Origin: a virus
DNA: 27,427 nt
Strand: one strand, 5' to 3'
IMG/VR virus record: IMGVR_UViG_3300032053_000417
Location: 1-27,427 of that record
Shown here: positions 8,681 through 16,121 of the stretch, one piece after another
Layout: each line of letters starts with the position of its first letter
How positions within the stretch are numbered: the stretch's first letter is position 1
Program-made: the position numbers and the translations under genes
Notes under the pieces: model-generated
Seen by the model: the letters and a program-made list of their open reading frames with translations, nothing else
Database searches by the model: none
Told to the model about the DNA's origin: nothing

Positions 8681-8756
8681 ATATCAAAGTATTCCCAATA
8701 GCTTCAGTCAAGCATTGGGTTATCTCTGACCTTCCTTGCAATAAGGAATTTGATAC
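8681..8756 (-). ncRNA. Candidate structured RNA (three-way junction), no known family
   Basis: Read on the minus strand, a closing stem GTATCAAA/TTTGATAT (8756-8749 with 8688-8681, 7 bp plus a G-U pair) encloses two hairpins. The first is TTCCTT/AAGGAA with loop ATTGC (8748-8732). The second is CCCAAT-GCTT/AAGC-(bulged T)-ATTGGG with loop GACTG (8719-8694). A 12-nt single-stranded linker lies between them, and four of its bases (TCAG, 8729-8726) could pair with CTGA around the second loop. A strong terminator follows within 4 bases. It sits directly after the terminator-like hairpin of the 205-aa gene, with no room for a separate promoter, so it may be a processed 3' UTR or be transcribed from within that gene. 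It does not fit tRNA or any riboswitch I can recall. Confidence 0.5.
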
Positions 8757-8768
8757 TCAAAAATAACA

Positions 8769-8789
8769 GGGGAGTTATTCAAACTCCCC
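8769..8789 (-). terminator. Hairpin overlapping the stop codon of the 205-aa gene
   Basis: Minus strand GGGGAGT pairs with ACTCCCC around a 7-base loop, followed by TGTTATTTTTG. The TAA stop of the upstream gene (8777-8775) lies at the edge of the loop and stem. It probably acts as a terminator or 3'-end stabiliser. The U-tract is interrupted, so termination may be partial and read into the structured RNA. Confidence 0.6.
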
Positions 8790-9392
8790 CGTTGGTTCTA
8801 GCTTCTCTGTTGAGTAAGCAAATTCTTTGAGCATATTTGCACATATAGTGTCCTTTTCTATTTCAATTATTGGCCAAACTTCTTGGTCATATAAATTGGC
8901 AATAGAATTAGGAGCACTCAGCCTATCTTCCCAACTGTCTTTGAGCGCTTCAGATTTATTTAATATTAAAGGAAGGGTAAATGCTTTACCTGTGAAAAAG
9001 TGATTGCCTAAGATTAATCTCTTAGCATCTGCACTTATTTCTGAATATTTTCCTTTTAATAATATTTTATAATCTGGAAGTAGCTCCTCAGAAAGAGAAT
9101 ATACTATTACAAGACAACCGTCTTTTTCGTAGTCATCTCTATAGTTGGGAAATCCTAACATTGTGGTGTAAAATGCATCAAAATCAGCATCTCTATAATT
9201 CTTTACTACTACAAATACACAGTTTTCTCTATAAGCACTAATACTATCATCCATTAGATAAGCATTAAGAAATCTTTGAGTAAACATAGTTTTTCCCCAA
9301 GCAGTTTTTACATTACATGTAAAGAGTGCTTTAGGAATTTCTAGTAGTGGAAATATAAAAGTTGCAGTTTTTGTGTATTTTACTAGACTCAT
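8775..9392 (-). CDS. Conserved-type hypothetical protein, 205 aa
   Basis: Start ATG 9392 overlaps the TGA of the upstream nuclease gene as ATGA, so the two are translationally coupled. The protein mixes hydrophobic strands (CVFVVVKNY, CLVIVYSL) with helices and has an acidic C-terminus (EKLEPTGEFE). Residues ~28-39 (NVKTAWGKTMFT) resemble a P-loop weakly, but the glycine pattern is incomplete, so an NTPase call is not justified. Its place after a PD-(D/E)XK nuclease and RusA-like gene suggests a recombination or replication role. No family is recognised. Confidence 0.7.
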   Translation of the reverse strand: MSLVKYTKTATFIFPLLEIPKALFTCNVKTAWGKTMFTQRFLNAYLMDDSISAYRENCVFVVVKNYRDADFDAFYTTMLGFPNYRDDYEKDGCLVIVYSLSEELLPDYKILLKGKYSEISADAKRLILGNHFFTGKAFTLPLILNKSEALKDSWEDRLSAPNSIANLYDQEVWPIIEIEKDTICANMLKEFAYSTEKLEPTGEFE

Positions 9393-10399
9393 ACTTCAAT
9401 ATTTAATTTTCCGTCATTTAAATAATACTCCATTGGGAATTTCCAATTATTAGTATCTAATGCATATTGTAATCTATTTATTGCCCCACTAAAACCTTCT
9501 AGCGTTCTGCCGTTAGAAAGAGTTCCTCCATGAAATCCTATTTCTATTACATCAGCATCTACATTAAAAATCATAGGTTCATTAAATAGATTAGTTTCAA
9601 CTACAATATACAAAAAATCTTGCACCACATAATCTTTATCTATTAATTCTTTTATTTTAGGATGCTGAAATAATCCCCAAGAATATACAGTAGCTTGAAA
9701 ATCATAGCGATAAGTAAAGAACTCATATTGAAATCCAGTAATAGGTTTTCCTGTAGTTTTAAAATCGATAGGAGTTATAGTTTTATCTTTATGATTTATA
9801 CACACTCTATCTAACTCACCTTTCATTGCAAATCCCTGGTAATCAAATTCTATTACAAATTTATCCCAAAATTCTACGTCTTTATCGTGTTTCTTATCTA
9901 CATACGGTTTAGTAAATTCATCAGACTTAAGAGCCATTACGCATCCTACTGCCTTAGCATATTCACTTTCTGTAATAGGAGTCTTGCCCGCCATTGTTTT
10001 CAACAGCTCAAAATAATCTTTACCGTCTACTAAAATTTTATCTATTCTAGTATCGTCTTTCCAATTATTATAGTAGCCTGTATTATTACAGTGTCTAAGA
10101 ATTATATTTCGGTCTATTAAGCTACTACCTAATTCTAACATCTCTGCAACAACACCGTCTACGATAGTTTTTACTGCTTCACTACACTTAGTCTCATCAG
10201 GTATTCTAACAAACTTTTCTTCAAACTCGTCTTTAGACCCTACCAACATTATATCAACAACACTGCCGAATACAAAATGAGGAGCAATAGATTGCTCTCC
10301 TTGTTCTTGTTTTTCTTTTGCCCTAAGATATTCTTTAGGGCTAATAAGTATCTTCTTAAGGATACTTTGATTTAACTTTTTTAATTCTCTATAACTCAT
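9389..10399 (-). CDS. PD-(D/E)XK superfamily nuclease, RecE/RecB-like, 336 aa
   Basis: The nuclease core is visible: GELDRV (E195, D197), then PIDFKTTG with D212-x-K214, then YDFQATVYS giving the Q235xxxY239 motif typical of RecB/RecE-like and lambda-type exonucleases. The N-terminal GSVVD (45-49) sits where many relatives have GSxxH. These residues coordinate Mg2+ for phosphodiester cleavage. Such phage enzymes usually degrade one DNA strand to make single-stranded tails for annealing, which fits the Sak4-like ATPase and putative SSBs elsewhere in this block. Start ATG 10399 is 4 bases from the stop of the RusA-like gene, and the 3' end overlaps the next start (ATGA). Confidence 0.85.
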   Translation of the reverse strand: MSYRELKKLNQSILKKILISPKEYLRAKEKQEQGEQSIAPHFVFGSVVDIMLVGSKDEFEEKFVRIPDETKCSEAVKTIVDGVVAEMLELGSSLIDRNIILRHCNNTGYYNNWKDDTRIDKILVDGKDYFELLKTMAGKTPITESEYAKAVGCVMALKSDEFTKPYVDKKHDKDVEFWDKFVIEFDYQGFAMKGELDRVCINHKDKTITPIDFKTTGKPITGFQYEFFTYRYDFQATVYSWGLFQHPKIKELIDKDYVVQDFLYIVVETNLFNEPMIFNVDADVIEIGFHGGTLSNGRTLEGFSGAINRLQYALDTNNWKFPMEYYLNDGKLNIEV

Positions 10400-10403
10400 G
10401 CTA

Positions 10404-10892
10404 TTAAATTGTTTTAAGTTTATAAACTAATTTGCGTTCTTTCAGGGTAGCCACAGGGACAAATTCATAAGTAGTTCTTTGCAAATGCTCGATAGTATCA
10501 TCAGGTAATATACCCTTTTTAATCATCACATCATCTAGGCACTTTAGCCATATTAGAGCCAAGTTGCCTATATCCCAATTAGGTTTATAGTCGAGAGGGG
10601 CTGCTTTCCAACTTACTTTTCTTCTTCCTGTTTCTTTATCCAAAATCATTTTCATATTACCAAAATTTACAGGAGCATAGACTGTAAGAATGGTTTCTAT
10701 AGGCCCTTGTATTGTCATATTTTCTGGAATATGTTTTTCTATGTAACCATGCATAGCAGCCACTAGGGCTGCTCTTGTTGAAAAATGCACAGAAGCATGG
10801 ATTTTATTATAACCAATCTTTATCCACACTTTTTTATTTTGCGGTATATGAGTAATAAATTCTGGAAATTCTAATTTAATTTCACTTACCAT
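10404..10892 (-). CDS. RusA-like Holliday junction resolvase, 162 aa
   Basis: RusA-family endonucleases cut Holliday junctions with a cluster of conserved acidic residues in a pattern like D-x-DN...D-L...DD. Here the matching segment is NWDIGNLALIWLKCLDDVM (D107, N110, D120/D121), followed 10 residues later by PDDTIEH (D131/D132), in a protein of suitable length. A beta-rich N-terminal half ends with TVYAPVNFGNMK, which resembles the strand before the family core. The first canonical Asp is shifted, so the assignment is by pattern, not certain. It sits between an unknown 391-aa gene and the PD-(D/E)XK nuclease, consistent with a recombination/packaging cluster. Confidence 0.6.
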   Translation of the reverse strand: MVSEIKLEFPEFITHIPQNKKVWIKIGYNKIHASVHFSTRAALVAAMHGYIEKHIPENMTIQGPIETILTVYAPVNFGNMKMILDKETGRRKVSWKAAPLDYKPNWDIGNLALIWLKCLDDVMIKKGILPDDTIEHLQRTTYEFVPVATLKERKLVYKLKTI

Positions 10893-10902
10893 AATCGTTG
10901 TT

Positions 10903-12078
10903 TTATAGCCATTGTAGGCTTTCGGGTGTAATAACGGAAACTTCCGCTACGGTTTCTTCAATTACTGCTGGAGTAAATTCAGGTCTTATTCTATATTCAT
11001 AATTTGAATTAATAGTTAAGAGCACTTCTTCATTAACAGTAATATTTTTAACTTTAAAGAATGTGTTATCTCCTCCTTGAGTAATCTCCATAGAATACTT
11101 GTCTAGTAAAATATTTAACATTTCTTCAGTTAAAACTTGTTTTTCAATTAAACTTTTAACAATAGTATCTAAGCTACTTTGCAGGGAATAATTATCCTTG
11201 CCTAAATATGCCAGTAAACTCTTAAAGTTTACATGATTTTTAGTGTGACAATTGGAAATTTCACGATAGTGTTCCTTAAATATTATATGCATGTAGAGAA
11301 GACTTTGTTTGTAATTACTATTAGCCATTATCTCCATAGCAAGTATATGATTATCTTCATCTGTACTTGTAAGCATTTGGTCTAACTGATCATAAACCTC
11401 AGAATTAATTACAATTGCTTGATCTCCATTTAATTTATCTACTAAACTACCGTCACTTAAAATAACTCTACCTTCTAAATCAGATAATACCTTGTAGTAC
11501 TCTTCAGATATAACCTCTAAATACTTAGAAGTTCGATTACTTTCAGCAACAATTCCAGGATTTATAATAAGTGTCTTATAAACATTTAAGTCATTATCAC
11601 AAATTTTTGTAATACTATTCCAATCTGAGTGCACCCATTCTCCTGTGTAAAACTCTAAAGCAGTGTCTATATTATCAATAACTCTAGAATCTAAATGAGG
11701 CTTAAGAGCTTGATAACATTCTTTAAAGTCTTCTGTTTTAAGAGAATAATACCACTTAGTAGTCATCATTTTACTAATAGAATGTTTACTACCAAATATT
11801 GCAGTAGCATCTTTGACATTTTTAACTATTGTAACATTATAATCTAGAATAAGATTTTTTAATTTTACTCTAGGAATATTTACTCCAGGTAAAAAGTATA
11901 ACTTATCCCCAATCTTAGGAATATATTCATCAGGAGAAATAGTAATGTTATTTTTAGTTGTATTATTTAATGCTACTCCTGTATCTATTTTTATTCCAAG
12001 CCTTTGTATATCTAGATTACCTTTCCCATCGTATTGTGCTGAATAATTATCAATTTCAAATATTAAAAAATTGTCCAT
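10903..12078 (-). CDS. Hypothetical protein, 391 aa
   Basis: Start ATG 12078 lies 6 bases downstream of the MoxR exon 2 stop, preceded by an A-rich leader. The first ~130 residues look beta-rich (NFLIFEIDNYSAQYD, KLYFLPGVNI). The centre is helical. The C-terminal ~60 residues are again beta-rich with an acidic end. No motif for an enzyme or membrane segment is seen. Its place directly after the MoxR/VWA pair makes it a candidate substrate or adaptor of that ATPase; that is inference from position only. Confidence 0.75.
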   Translation of the reverse strand: MDNFLIFEIDNYSAQYDGKGNLDIQRLGIKIDTGVALNNTTKNNITISPDEYIPKIGDKLYFLPGVNIPRVKLKNLILDYNVTIVKNVKDATAIFGSKHSISKMMTTKWYYSLKTEDFKECYQALKPHLDSRVIDNIDTALEFYTGEWVHSDWNSITKICDNDLNVYKTLIINPGIVAESNRTSKYLEVISEEYYKVLSDLEGRVILSDGSLVDKLNGDQAIVINSEVYDQLDQMLTSTDEDNHILAMEIMANSNYKQSLLYMHIIFKEHYREISNCHTKNHVNFKSLLAYLGKDNYSLQSSLDTIVKSLIEKQVLTEEMLNILLDKYSMEITQGGDNTFFKVKNITVNEEVLLTINSNYEYRIRPEFTPAVIEETVAEVSVITPESLQWL

Positions 12079-12084
12079 ATTTTT

Positions 12085-13035
12085 TTATTTTATAGCCATT
12101 TTAGCGACTTTTGGGTTTAACATTATTTTACTAAATTTAGGCTTATTACCACTCAATAATTCTTTGATAATATAATATCTTAAATCATCAGTAAAAGATT
12201 TACATTCAGTAGTTATCGTAGACAATCTTTGAATAATCCCATCAGAAATAGGACCCGTAGACGCTTTGTTTATAGAATAATTAATAATTCTAGTAGCAAC
12301 TACACTTGAGATATCTGCTCTAAACTCGTCATCTTCTCCAATCATATCCTTAAGAACACCAAATACATATCCTTCATCTTTAGTTAAAATATCTTCAGGA
12401 GAAATTATCTTATCTAATTTATTATTGATAAACATAGTGAACATAGAACTAAAATCGTCTCCAACTGAACCCTCACCAATCATTTGAATCATCGGTAATT
12501 CATCTTCAAACTTTTGAATAGAACTAATAGAGTTAAAGAAAGTAGTTACACTTCTTGGATTAACTTTTTGAGTTACTAATTCAGGATTCATCAACATGAA
12601 ATTAATACATCTACCATCAATGTTTACTGCTTCTGCCCAACGAGCCCATACATTTACATCATACTTTAACTCAACACTAATAAATCTAGTTTGTTGTGCA
12701 ACATCTAAGCTAGTTACATTGTAATCACCATTGTCTGGATTAGTAGTCAATACTACGTGCCAGTTCTTAGGTAATTTCCAAGAAACATATTCTTGTCTAT
12801 CACAAATTTCCATTACTGCTTGCATAAAGCGGTGATCCGCACGAGTAAAATCATCTAGAATAAGTACACCACCTTCACCTTTACCTTGAATCCACTCAGG
12901 AGCAGCATGTGACATTCTTTTATCTACAACTTTATACCCTTTTTGTCCTGCTAACTCAATTTCTTGTTCAGTTATCCAGGATACTTTTCCTTCAGCATTC
13001 TTAATTTTGTATTCTTTAATAGGGAAACCAATTAA
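12085..13035 (-). CDS. MoxR-type AAA+ ATPase, exon 2
   Basis: Second exon of a split gene; the spliced protein is 389 aa (73 + 316). It carries Walker B (GGVLILDDFTRAD, spliced D134/D135), sensor 1 (VLTTNPDN, N near 172-175) and an arginine after QQT that suits the Arg finger, followed by the helical lid domain. MoxR-type ATPases remodel or activate partner proteins, usually with a VWA protein, and here the HExxH/VWA protein is the immediate upstream gene. The open frame can be extended to an ATG at 13038-13036, but that ATG lies in the intron's last bases, and without exon 1 the protein would lack Walker A. Joining GAT (14092) to TTA (13035) gives ELGD-LIGFP in frame. Confidence 0.9.
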   Translation of the reverse strand, partial: LIGFPIKEYKIKNAEGKVSWITEQEIELAGQKGYKVVDKRMSHAAPEWIQGKGEGGVLILDDFTRADHRFMQAVMEICDRQEYVSWKLPKNWHVVLTTNPDNGDYNVTSLDVAQQTRFISVELKYDVNVWARWAEAVNIDGRCINFMLMNPELVTQKVNPRSVTTFFNSISSIQKFEDELPMIQMIGEGSVGDDFSSMFTMFINNKLDKIISPEDILTKDEGYVFGVLKDMIGEDDEFRADISSVVATRIINYSINKASTGPISDGIIQRLSTITTECKSFTDDLRYYIIKELLSGNKPKFSKIMLNPKVAKMAIK

Positions 13036-13301
13036 CATTATTTGTTATCTCTAAGGCTCTTTATCCTTAGATTCTGCATCTTTATATATACATGCAGTTC
13101 AGACTATATCATCACATTTCTATTATAGCTATTCTTGGTAGAATATCAAAATGTGTTCTGCGCTCGTGGATAATTTACCTTCATCACCACATGGTAAGGT
13201 TACTATATCTAGTCGTTGCTCCTTACTTATATTTCTATAAGTCTTGGGTCAGTATTGTCCATTTCAGGATGTTCACTGAGTTCACAGAATTTAAAGGGGA
13301 C
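13036..13301 (-). ncRNA. Group I intron catalytic core and guide sequence
   Basis: Downstream of the endonuclease stop the minus strand begins with the internal guide GTCCCCT (13301-13295), complementary to exon 1 AGGGGAT with the obligatory terminal U-G. Then come typical core elements: AATACTGACCCAAG (Q-like), CAACGACTAGA (R-like) and GATATAGTCTGA (S-like). GACTA pairs with TAGTC to form P7. A hairpin TATTC/GAATA near 13121-13145 suits P8. CTGCAT/ATGCAG and CTAAGG/CCTTAG (P9-type hairpins) precede the end. The intron ends in G (13036). The R/S elements resemble those of T4-type (IA-like) introns. Confidence 0.9.
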
Positions 13302-14051
13302 CTAATTGGTTTTTAATTTTATTTCAATATTAAAATTTGTTTTTCCAGATACTATCATCTTAGAGAAAAATTCCCATGCATTTTTTACATTATTAAAAGC
13401 AAATTCACCTTCAGAATAAAAATTAAAATGTTTACCCAAATAATTTGGGTTTACATCGAATTTTTTTATAGAAGTTTTGCTATTAGAATATCTTAATCTT
13501 ATTCCGTCTTTACTTATACCTTTAATATAACCTCCAGTTAATCTTTGTACGTCTTTCTTAGTAATATTTAATTTTTCAGAAGCTTCTTCTTTGTCTTTAA
13601 AAGACTTTAAATAATTTCCAAAATAATCATATACTTCGACTGTACAAAAATCAAATTTAGTTTTATACTTTCCAGCCGCTCTACCATCAATAATTGATTT
13701 TGATAATTTTTGCTTACTATATATTGATAAAGTTTTAAGAACAGGATCTAATTGTAAATTAAAATTAGGTTTTAATGTATCTATGTAATATTTTTCTCTT
13801 AAAATTCTAGATTCTGGTGAACAAAATTCTAATATTTCGTATTTAAAACTGTTTATACCATATTTATTAAAAGCTTTTTGCATAAAATCATTTGAATGTT
13901 TGTTATTCAAAAGTTTTTGCCTATGTTCTAATAATCTATCGTATAAAGTTTTAGAACTACCTACATATGTTCTAGAATTACATGTTATCATGTATATTCC
14001 AGATTTTTGTCTTAGTTCTTTTGCGCTCAATTGAAGAATTGATGTTTTCAT
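13302..14051 (-). CDS. GIY-YIG homing endonuclease in the group I intron, 249 aa
   Basis: Start ATG 14051; an in-frame TTG at 14057 is a weaker alternative. GIY-YIG nuclease domain: G18-I-Y20, Y29-V-G31, catalytic Arg in YDRLLEHR (R39), metal-binding Glu in LREKYYIDTLKP (E86). The C-terminal half is a NUMOD-type DNA-binding region, with VEVYDYFGNYLKSF (~138-151), a helix-turn-helix-like EEASEKLNITKKDVQRL and GISKDGIRLRY. It would cut intron-less ATPase alleles and start homing by repair. The TAG stop (13304-13302) abuts the guide sequence, and its last three codons plus stop form the P10 guide. Codon use is more A/T-rich than its neighbours. Confidence 0.92.
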   Translation of the reverse strand: MKTSILQLSAKELRQKSGIYMITCNSRTYVGSSKTLYDRLLEHRQKLLNNKHSNDFMQKAFNKYGINSFKYEILEFCSPESRILREKYYIDTLKPNFNLQLDPVLKTLSIYSKQKLSKSIIDGRAAGKYKTKFDFCTVEVYDYFGNYLKSFKDKEEASEKLNITKKDVQRLTGGYIKGISKDGIRLRYSNSKTSIKKFDVNPNYLGKHFNFYSEGEFAFNNVKNAWEFFSKMIVSGKTNFNIEIKLKTN

Positions 14052-14091
14052 ATACAAATATAATTAAATATTTGCTAAAAACTAAATATTA

Positions 14092-14310
14092 ATCCCCTAA
14101 TTCTTCTAATTGAGATAGATTTAGTTTTACAACATTTAATCCTAACTCTTCCCCTACTTGCAATATTGCAGAGGTTTTGCCTAGTCCAGCATCTCCTGCT
14201 ATATTTACAGTAACTGGTACTTTACCTTGTGCTTGAATAAATTGATTATTGCCTACAATATGCTTAACAAAATCTTTTAATTCATCCACATTTAATTTTA
14301 CTTGACTCAT
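14092..14310 (-). CDS. MoxR-type AAA+ ATPase, exon 1
   Basis: 73 codons starting at ATG 14310 with an A/T-rich leader, 14 bases from the stop of the VWA gene. Residues 39-46 (GDAGLGKT) are the Walker A P-loop. LNVVKLNLSQLEELGD (58-73) is the conserved strand and loop before the intron. Unspliced RNA would terminate immediately at TAA (14091-14089), giving a 73-residue fragment without Walker B. The protein continues in exon 2 (13035-12085). The upstream partner gene encodes a VWA/HExxH protein, matching the usual MoxR-VWA pairing. Confidence 0.9.
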
Positions 14311-14324
14311 ATTTATTTAATTTT

Positions 14325-15530
14325 TTAAAGTTCTAATTTAATTACTTGACCTGGAAGACTTTCATTTAGGTTTGATCTTTCTGACAATACCCATAGTATT
14401 TTTCCTGAAGGTTTCATAGATGTACTACATTCACCATCAGTAAAATATATTAAACTTGTAAATTGTCGATTTTCCATAAAATACTCCAACACAGGATCAA
14501 ACTCTGTTCCCCCTCTACCTGATACTTCTAATTCAAATTTACCTTTGTAGTCTTTAACACTAGTAATTTGAGTATCACATTGCACTATAGTAATATCTAC
14601 TCCAGCTTTATAGATATGATGTATCTCATTCATGAATTCTTTAAGCTCACTATCACTTACAGATCCCGAAGTATCTATAGCTAATAGCATCTTTTGCTTC
14701 ATCTTAATTTTAAGACCAGGATTACCATCATATCTTTTATTTTCCTTTCTTCTAATTTTCTTAGTGAAAATCTTAGTAGAAACTCCTGTAAATCTTCTGA
14801 TGTATCCCTTCCAATTAAATTTAGGAGGCACTAATGCATCTAATTTAATCAAAGCGTCCATTTCTCCTGGAACATGTCCTTGCTTCTTAAGAGTTTGCTC
14901 TTTAGCATTAGAAAGTAATCTTTGCGTTTGTTTTTCTATAAGCTTTTGTTCAGCTTCTGGTAAATTTTCAAACTCTTCCCAAGTACTATGATCAGGCAAA
15001 CCGTCACCATCTCCTTCACCATCCATTGGGTCACATAGTTTATCAAAGGCATCACTGCCACTAGTACCGTTCTTATCCTTCTCTTCTTTAGCTTCTTTGA
15101 GCATATCGTAATAATAACGACAGCCTGCTCTAGTATCAAGATTTAATTCTGGATAATTGTCAATATTAATTCCTCCTTTAGGTAACCATTCAGGGATAAT
15201 ATATTGATTAATTTCCATATCCATAGCTATATTAGCTAGTTTCCTGTCAGCAAATTTAAAAAAGATACCAAGGTGCCCAAATGCAATATGCAAGAGCTCA
15301 TGCTTAAGTAAACCCAATCTGTGATCTTCAGATAACTCTTCCCAAAAAGTAGGATTGATAACCAATTGATAATTGATTCCTTGTTTACTAACGCCAGCCG
15401 TGGGTACTTTAGCGTTCCATAATTTATTCAATAAAATGAGAAAGAACCCGTAATAGGGCTCAGAAAGCATAAGATTCTTTGAAGTTCGTGCTAAACTATC
15501 AGCTTTATTTTGTGTATTCATATTACTCAT
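14325..15530 (-). CDS. HExxH metallopeptidase-like / VWA domain protein (DUF2201-type), 401 aa
   Basis: The N-terminal domain has HELLHIAFGH (H77, E78, H81, H86), a zincin-type HExxH motif. A Gly/Asp-rich linker (~155-185) and helical segment follow. The C-terminal VWA domain has a complete metal-ion-dependent adhesion site: DTSGS (286-290), the Thr in GRGGTEFD (~338-345) and TDGE (364-367). This matches the VWA-like metallopeptidase family that pairs with MoxR ATPases. In such systems the VWA protein recruits the substrate and the ATPase remodels it. In a phage the target is unknown. Start ATG 15530 overlaps the previous stop by 8 bases; an ATG three codons on is possible. Confidence 0.88.
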   Translation of the reverse strand: MSNMNTQNKADSLARTSKNLMLSEPYYGFFLILLNKLWNAKVPTAGVSKQGINYQLVINPTFWEELSEDHRLGLLKHELLHIAFGHLGIFFKFADRKLANIAMDMEINQYIIPEWLPKGGINIDNYPELNLDTRAGCRYYYDMLKEAKEEKDKNGTSGSDAFDKLCDPMDGEGDGDGLPDHSTWEEFENLPEAEQKLIEKQTQRLLSNAKEQTLKKQGHVPGEMDALIKLDALVPPKFNWKGYIRRFTGVSTKIFTKKIRRKENKRYDGNPGLKIKMKQKMLLAIDTSGSVSDSELKEFMNEIHHIYKAGVDITIVQCDTQITSVKDYKGKFELEVSGRGGTEFDPVLEYFMENRQFTSLIYFTDGECSTSMKPSGKILWVLSERSNLNESLPGQVIKLEL

Positions 15531-15930
15531 ATTTTTTTAAATTAATACTAACTTCTATTGGAGGATATCCTAAATCAATAAAATTTTGTTCTGTTTGTTT
15601 TGAAAATAATTCCATAAAAAGTTCCTTAGATTGTTTACTAGTATTGAATTCTACCATTTTTGTTATACATTCTTGAGAAGACAGAATTGAAAGAAAAGAA
15701 GGTTTACTTGCCATTTGCAGAGTTTCACACAATATTTTAAATCCTTTAGGATATAAATTTGACCAAATAGCACTATCACATTTACCATATTTATAAAGAA
15801 TAATTAATTCTCCTAAATATTTTTTTTGATTTATTTGTTTTAAAATCTCAAAACCTACTATAGCATTTTCTTTATCTTCAGATTGAAGCATTTTTAAAAT
15901 AGCTTTTACTTCTGTTTTATCTATTTTCAC
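15523..15930 (-). CDS. Hypothetical helical protein, 135 aa
   Basis: Starts at GTG 15930, which overlaps the upstream TAG as TAGTG, so translation is probably reinitiated from the preceding gene. The predicted protein is almost all helix (KAILKMLQSEDKENAIVGFEIL and similar), reminiscent of a short HEAT-type repeat protein, but no family is recognised. It precedes and overlaps the VWA gene by 8 bases and may act with the MoxR/VWA pair. Confidence 0.65.
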   Translation of the reverse strand: MKIDKTEVKAILKMLQSEDKENAIVGFEILKQINQKKYLGELIILYKYGKCDSAIWSNLYPKGFKILCETLQMASKPSFLSILSSQECITKMVEFNTSKQSKELFMELFSKQTEQNFIDLGYPPIEVSINLKKYE

Positions 15931-16121
15931 TATTCTTCAGTTTTTAATCCTTCTTCATCTAAATACTCTACTTCCATTAAGGCACTATTTAAATCCATCA
16001 TAGTCATGTATGCACAATTATCAGTATCAACAGTATCCATATCATAATTAGCTTCTAACAGCTCTATAGCTTCATTAACTAAAGCTTGTACTTTTTCTCT
16101 AATTTGTTCTACTCTTTCCAT
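15930..16121 (-). CDS. Hypothetical small acidic protein, 63 aa
   Basis: ATG 16121 overlaps the upstream TGA (ATGA), and its TAG overlaps the next GTG (TAGTG). It is an acidic, helical protein with an N-terminal amphipathic helix (MERVEQIREKVQALVNEAIE). No domain is recognised. The tight coupling on both sides supports it as a real gene. Confidence 0.6.
   Translation of the reverse strand: MERVEQIREKVQALVNEAIELLEANYDMDTVDTDNCAYMTMMDLNSALMEVEYLDEEGLKTEE

Larger units (their letters stand above)
13036..14091 (-). mobile_element. Group I intron, 1056 nt, in the MoxR-type ATPase gene
   Basis: Both boundaries follow from base pairing. P1 is exon 1 AGGGGAT with intron GTCCCCT, 7 bp ending in U-G at the 5' splice site (14092/14091). 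P10 is intron AAACCAATTAG (13312-13302) with exon 2 TTAATTGGTTT (13035-13025), 11 bp with one G-U. The intron starts TAATATTTAG and ends AATAATG, so the last base is G as required. Splicing removes the stop codon that directly follows exon 1 and restores the ATPase frame. The insertion point is between Walker A and Walker B in a conserved segment, the usual target preference of such introns. An endonuclease gene fills the P1 loop and would support homing into intron-less alleles. Confidence 0.92.

Noticed and set aside
8681-8756. tRNA gene, suggested by the 7-bp closing stem and internal hairpins
   Set aside because: There is no 5-bp anticodon arm, no TTCRA T-loop, and the second hairpin is 10 bp with a bulge; not a tRNA.
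8775-9392. P-loop NTPase call from KTAWGKTMFT in the 205-aa protein
   Set aside because: The glycine pattern is incomplete and no Walker B follows.
13092-13316. 74-aa open frame on the + strand in the intron core
   Set aside because: Lies antisense to the catalytic core and has no coding character.
12085-14310. Intein or gene fission instead of an intron in the MoxR gene
   Set aside because: Exon 1 ends at a stop codon and the endonuclease has its own start and stop in another unit; P1, P7 and P10 pairings prove an RNA intron better.
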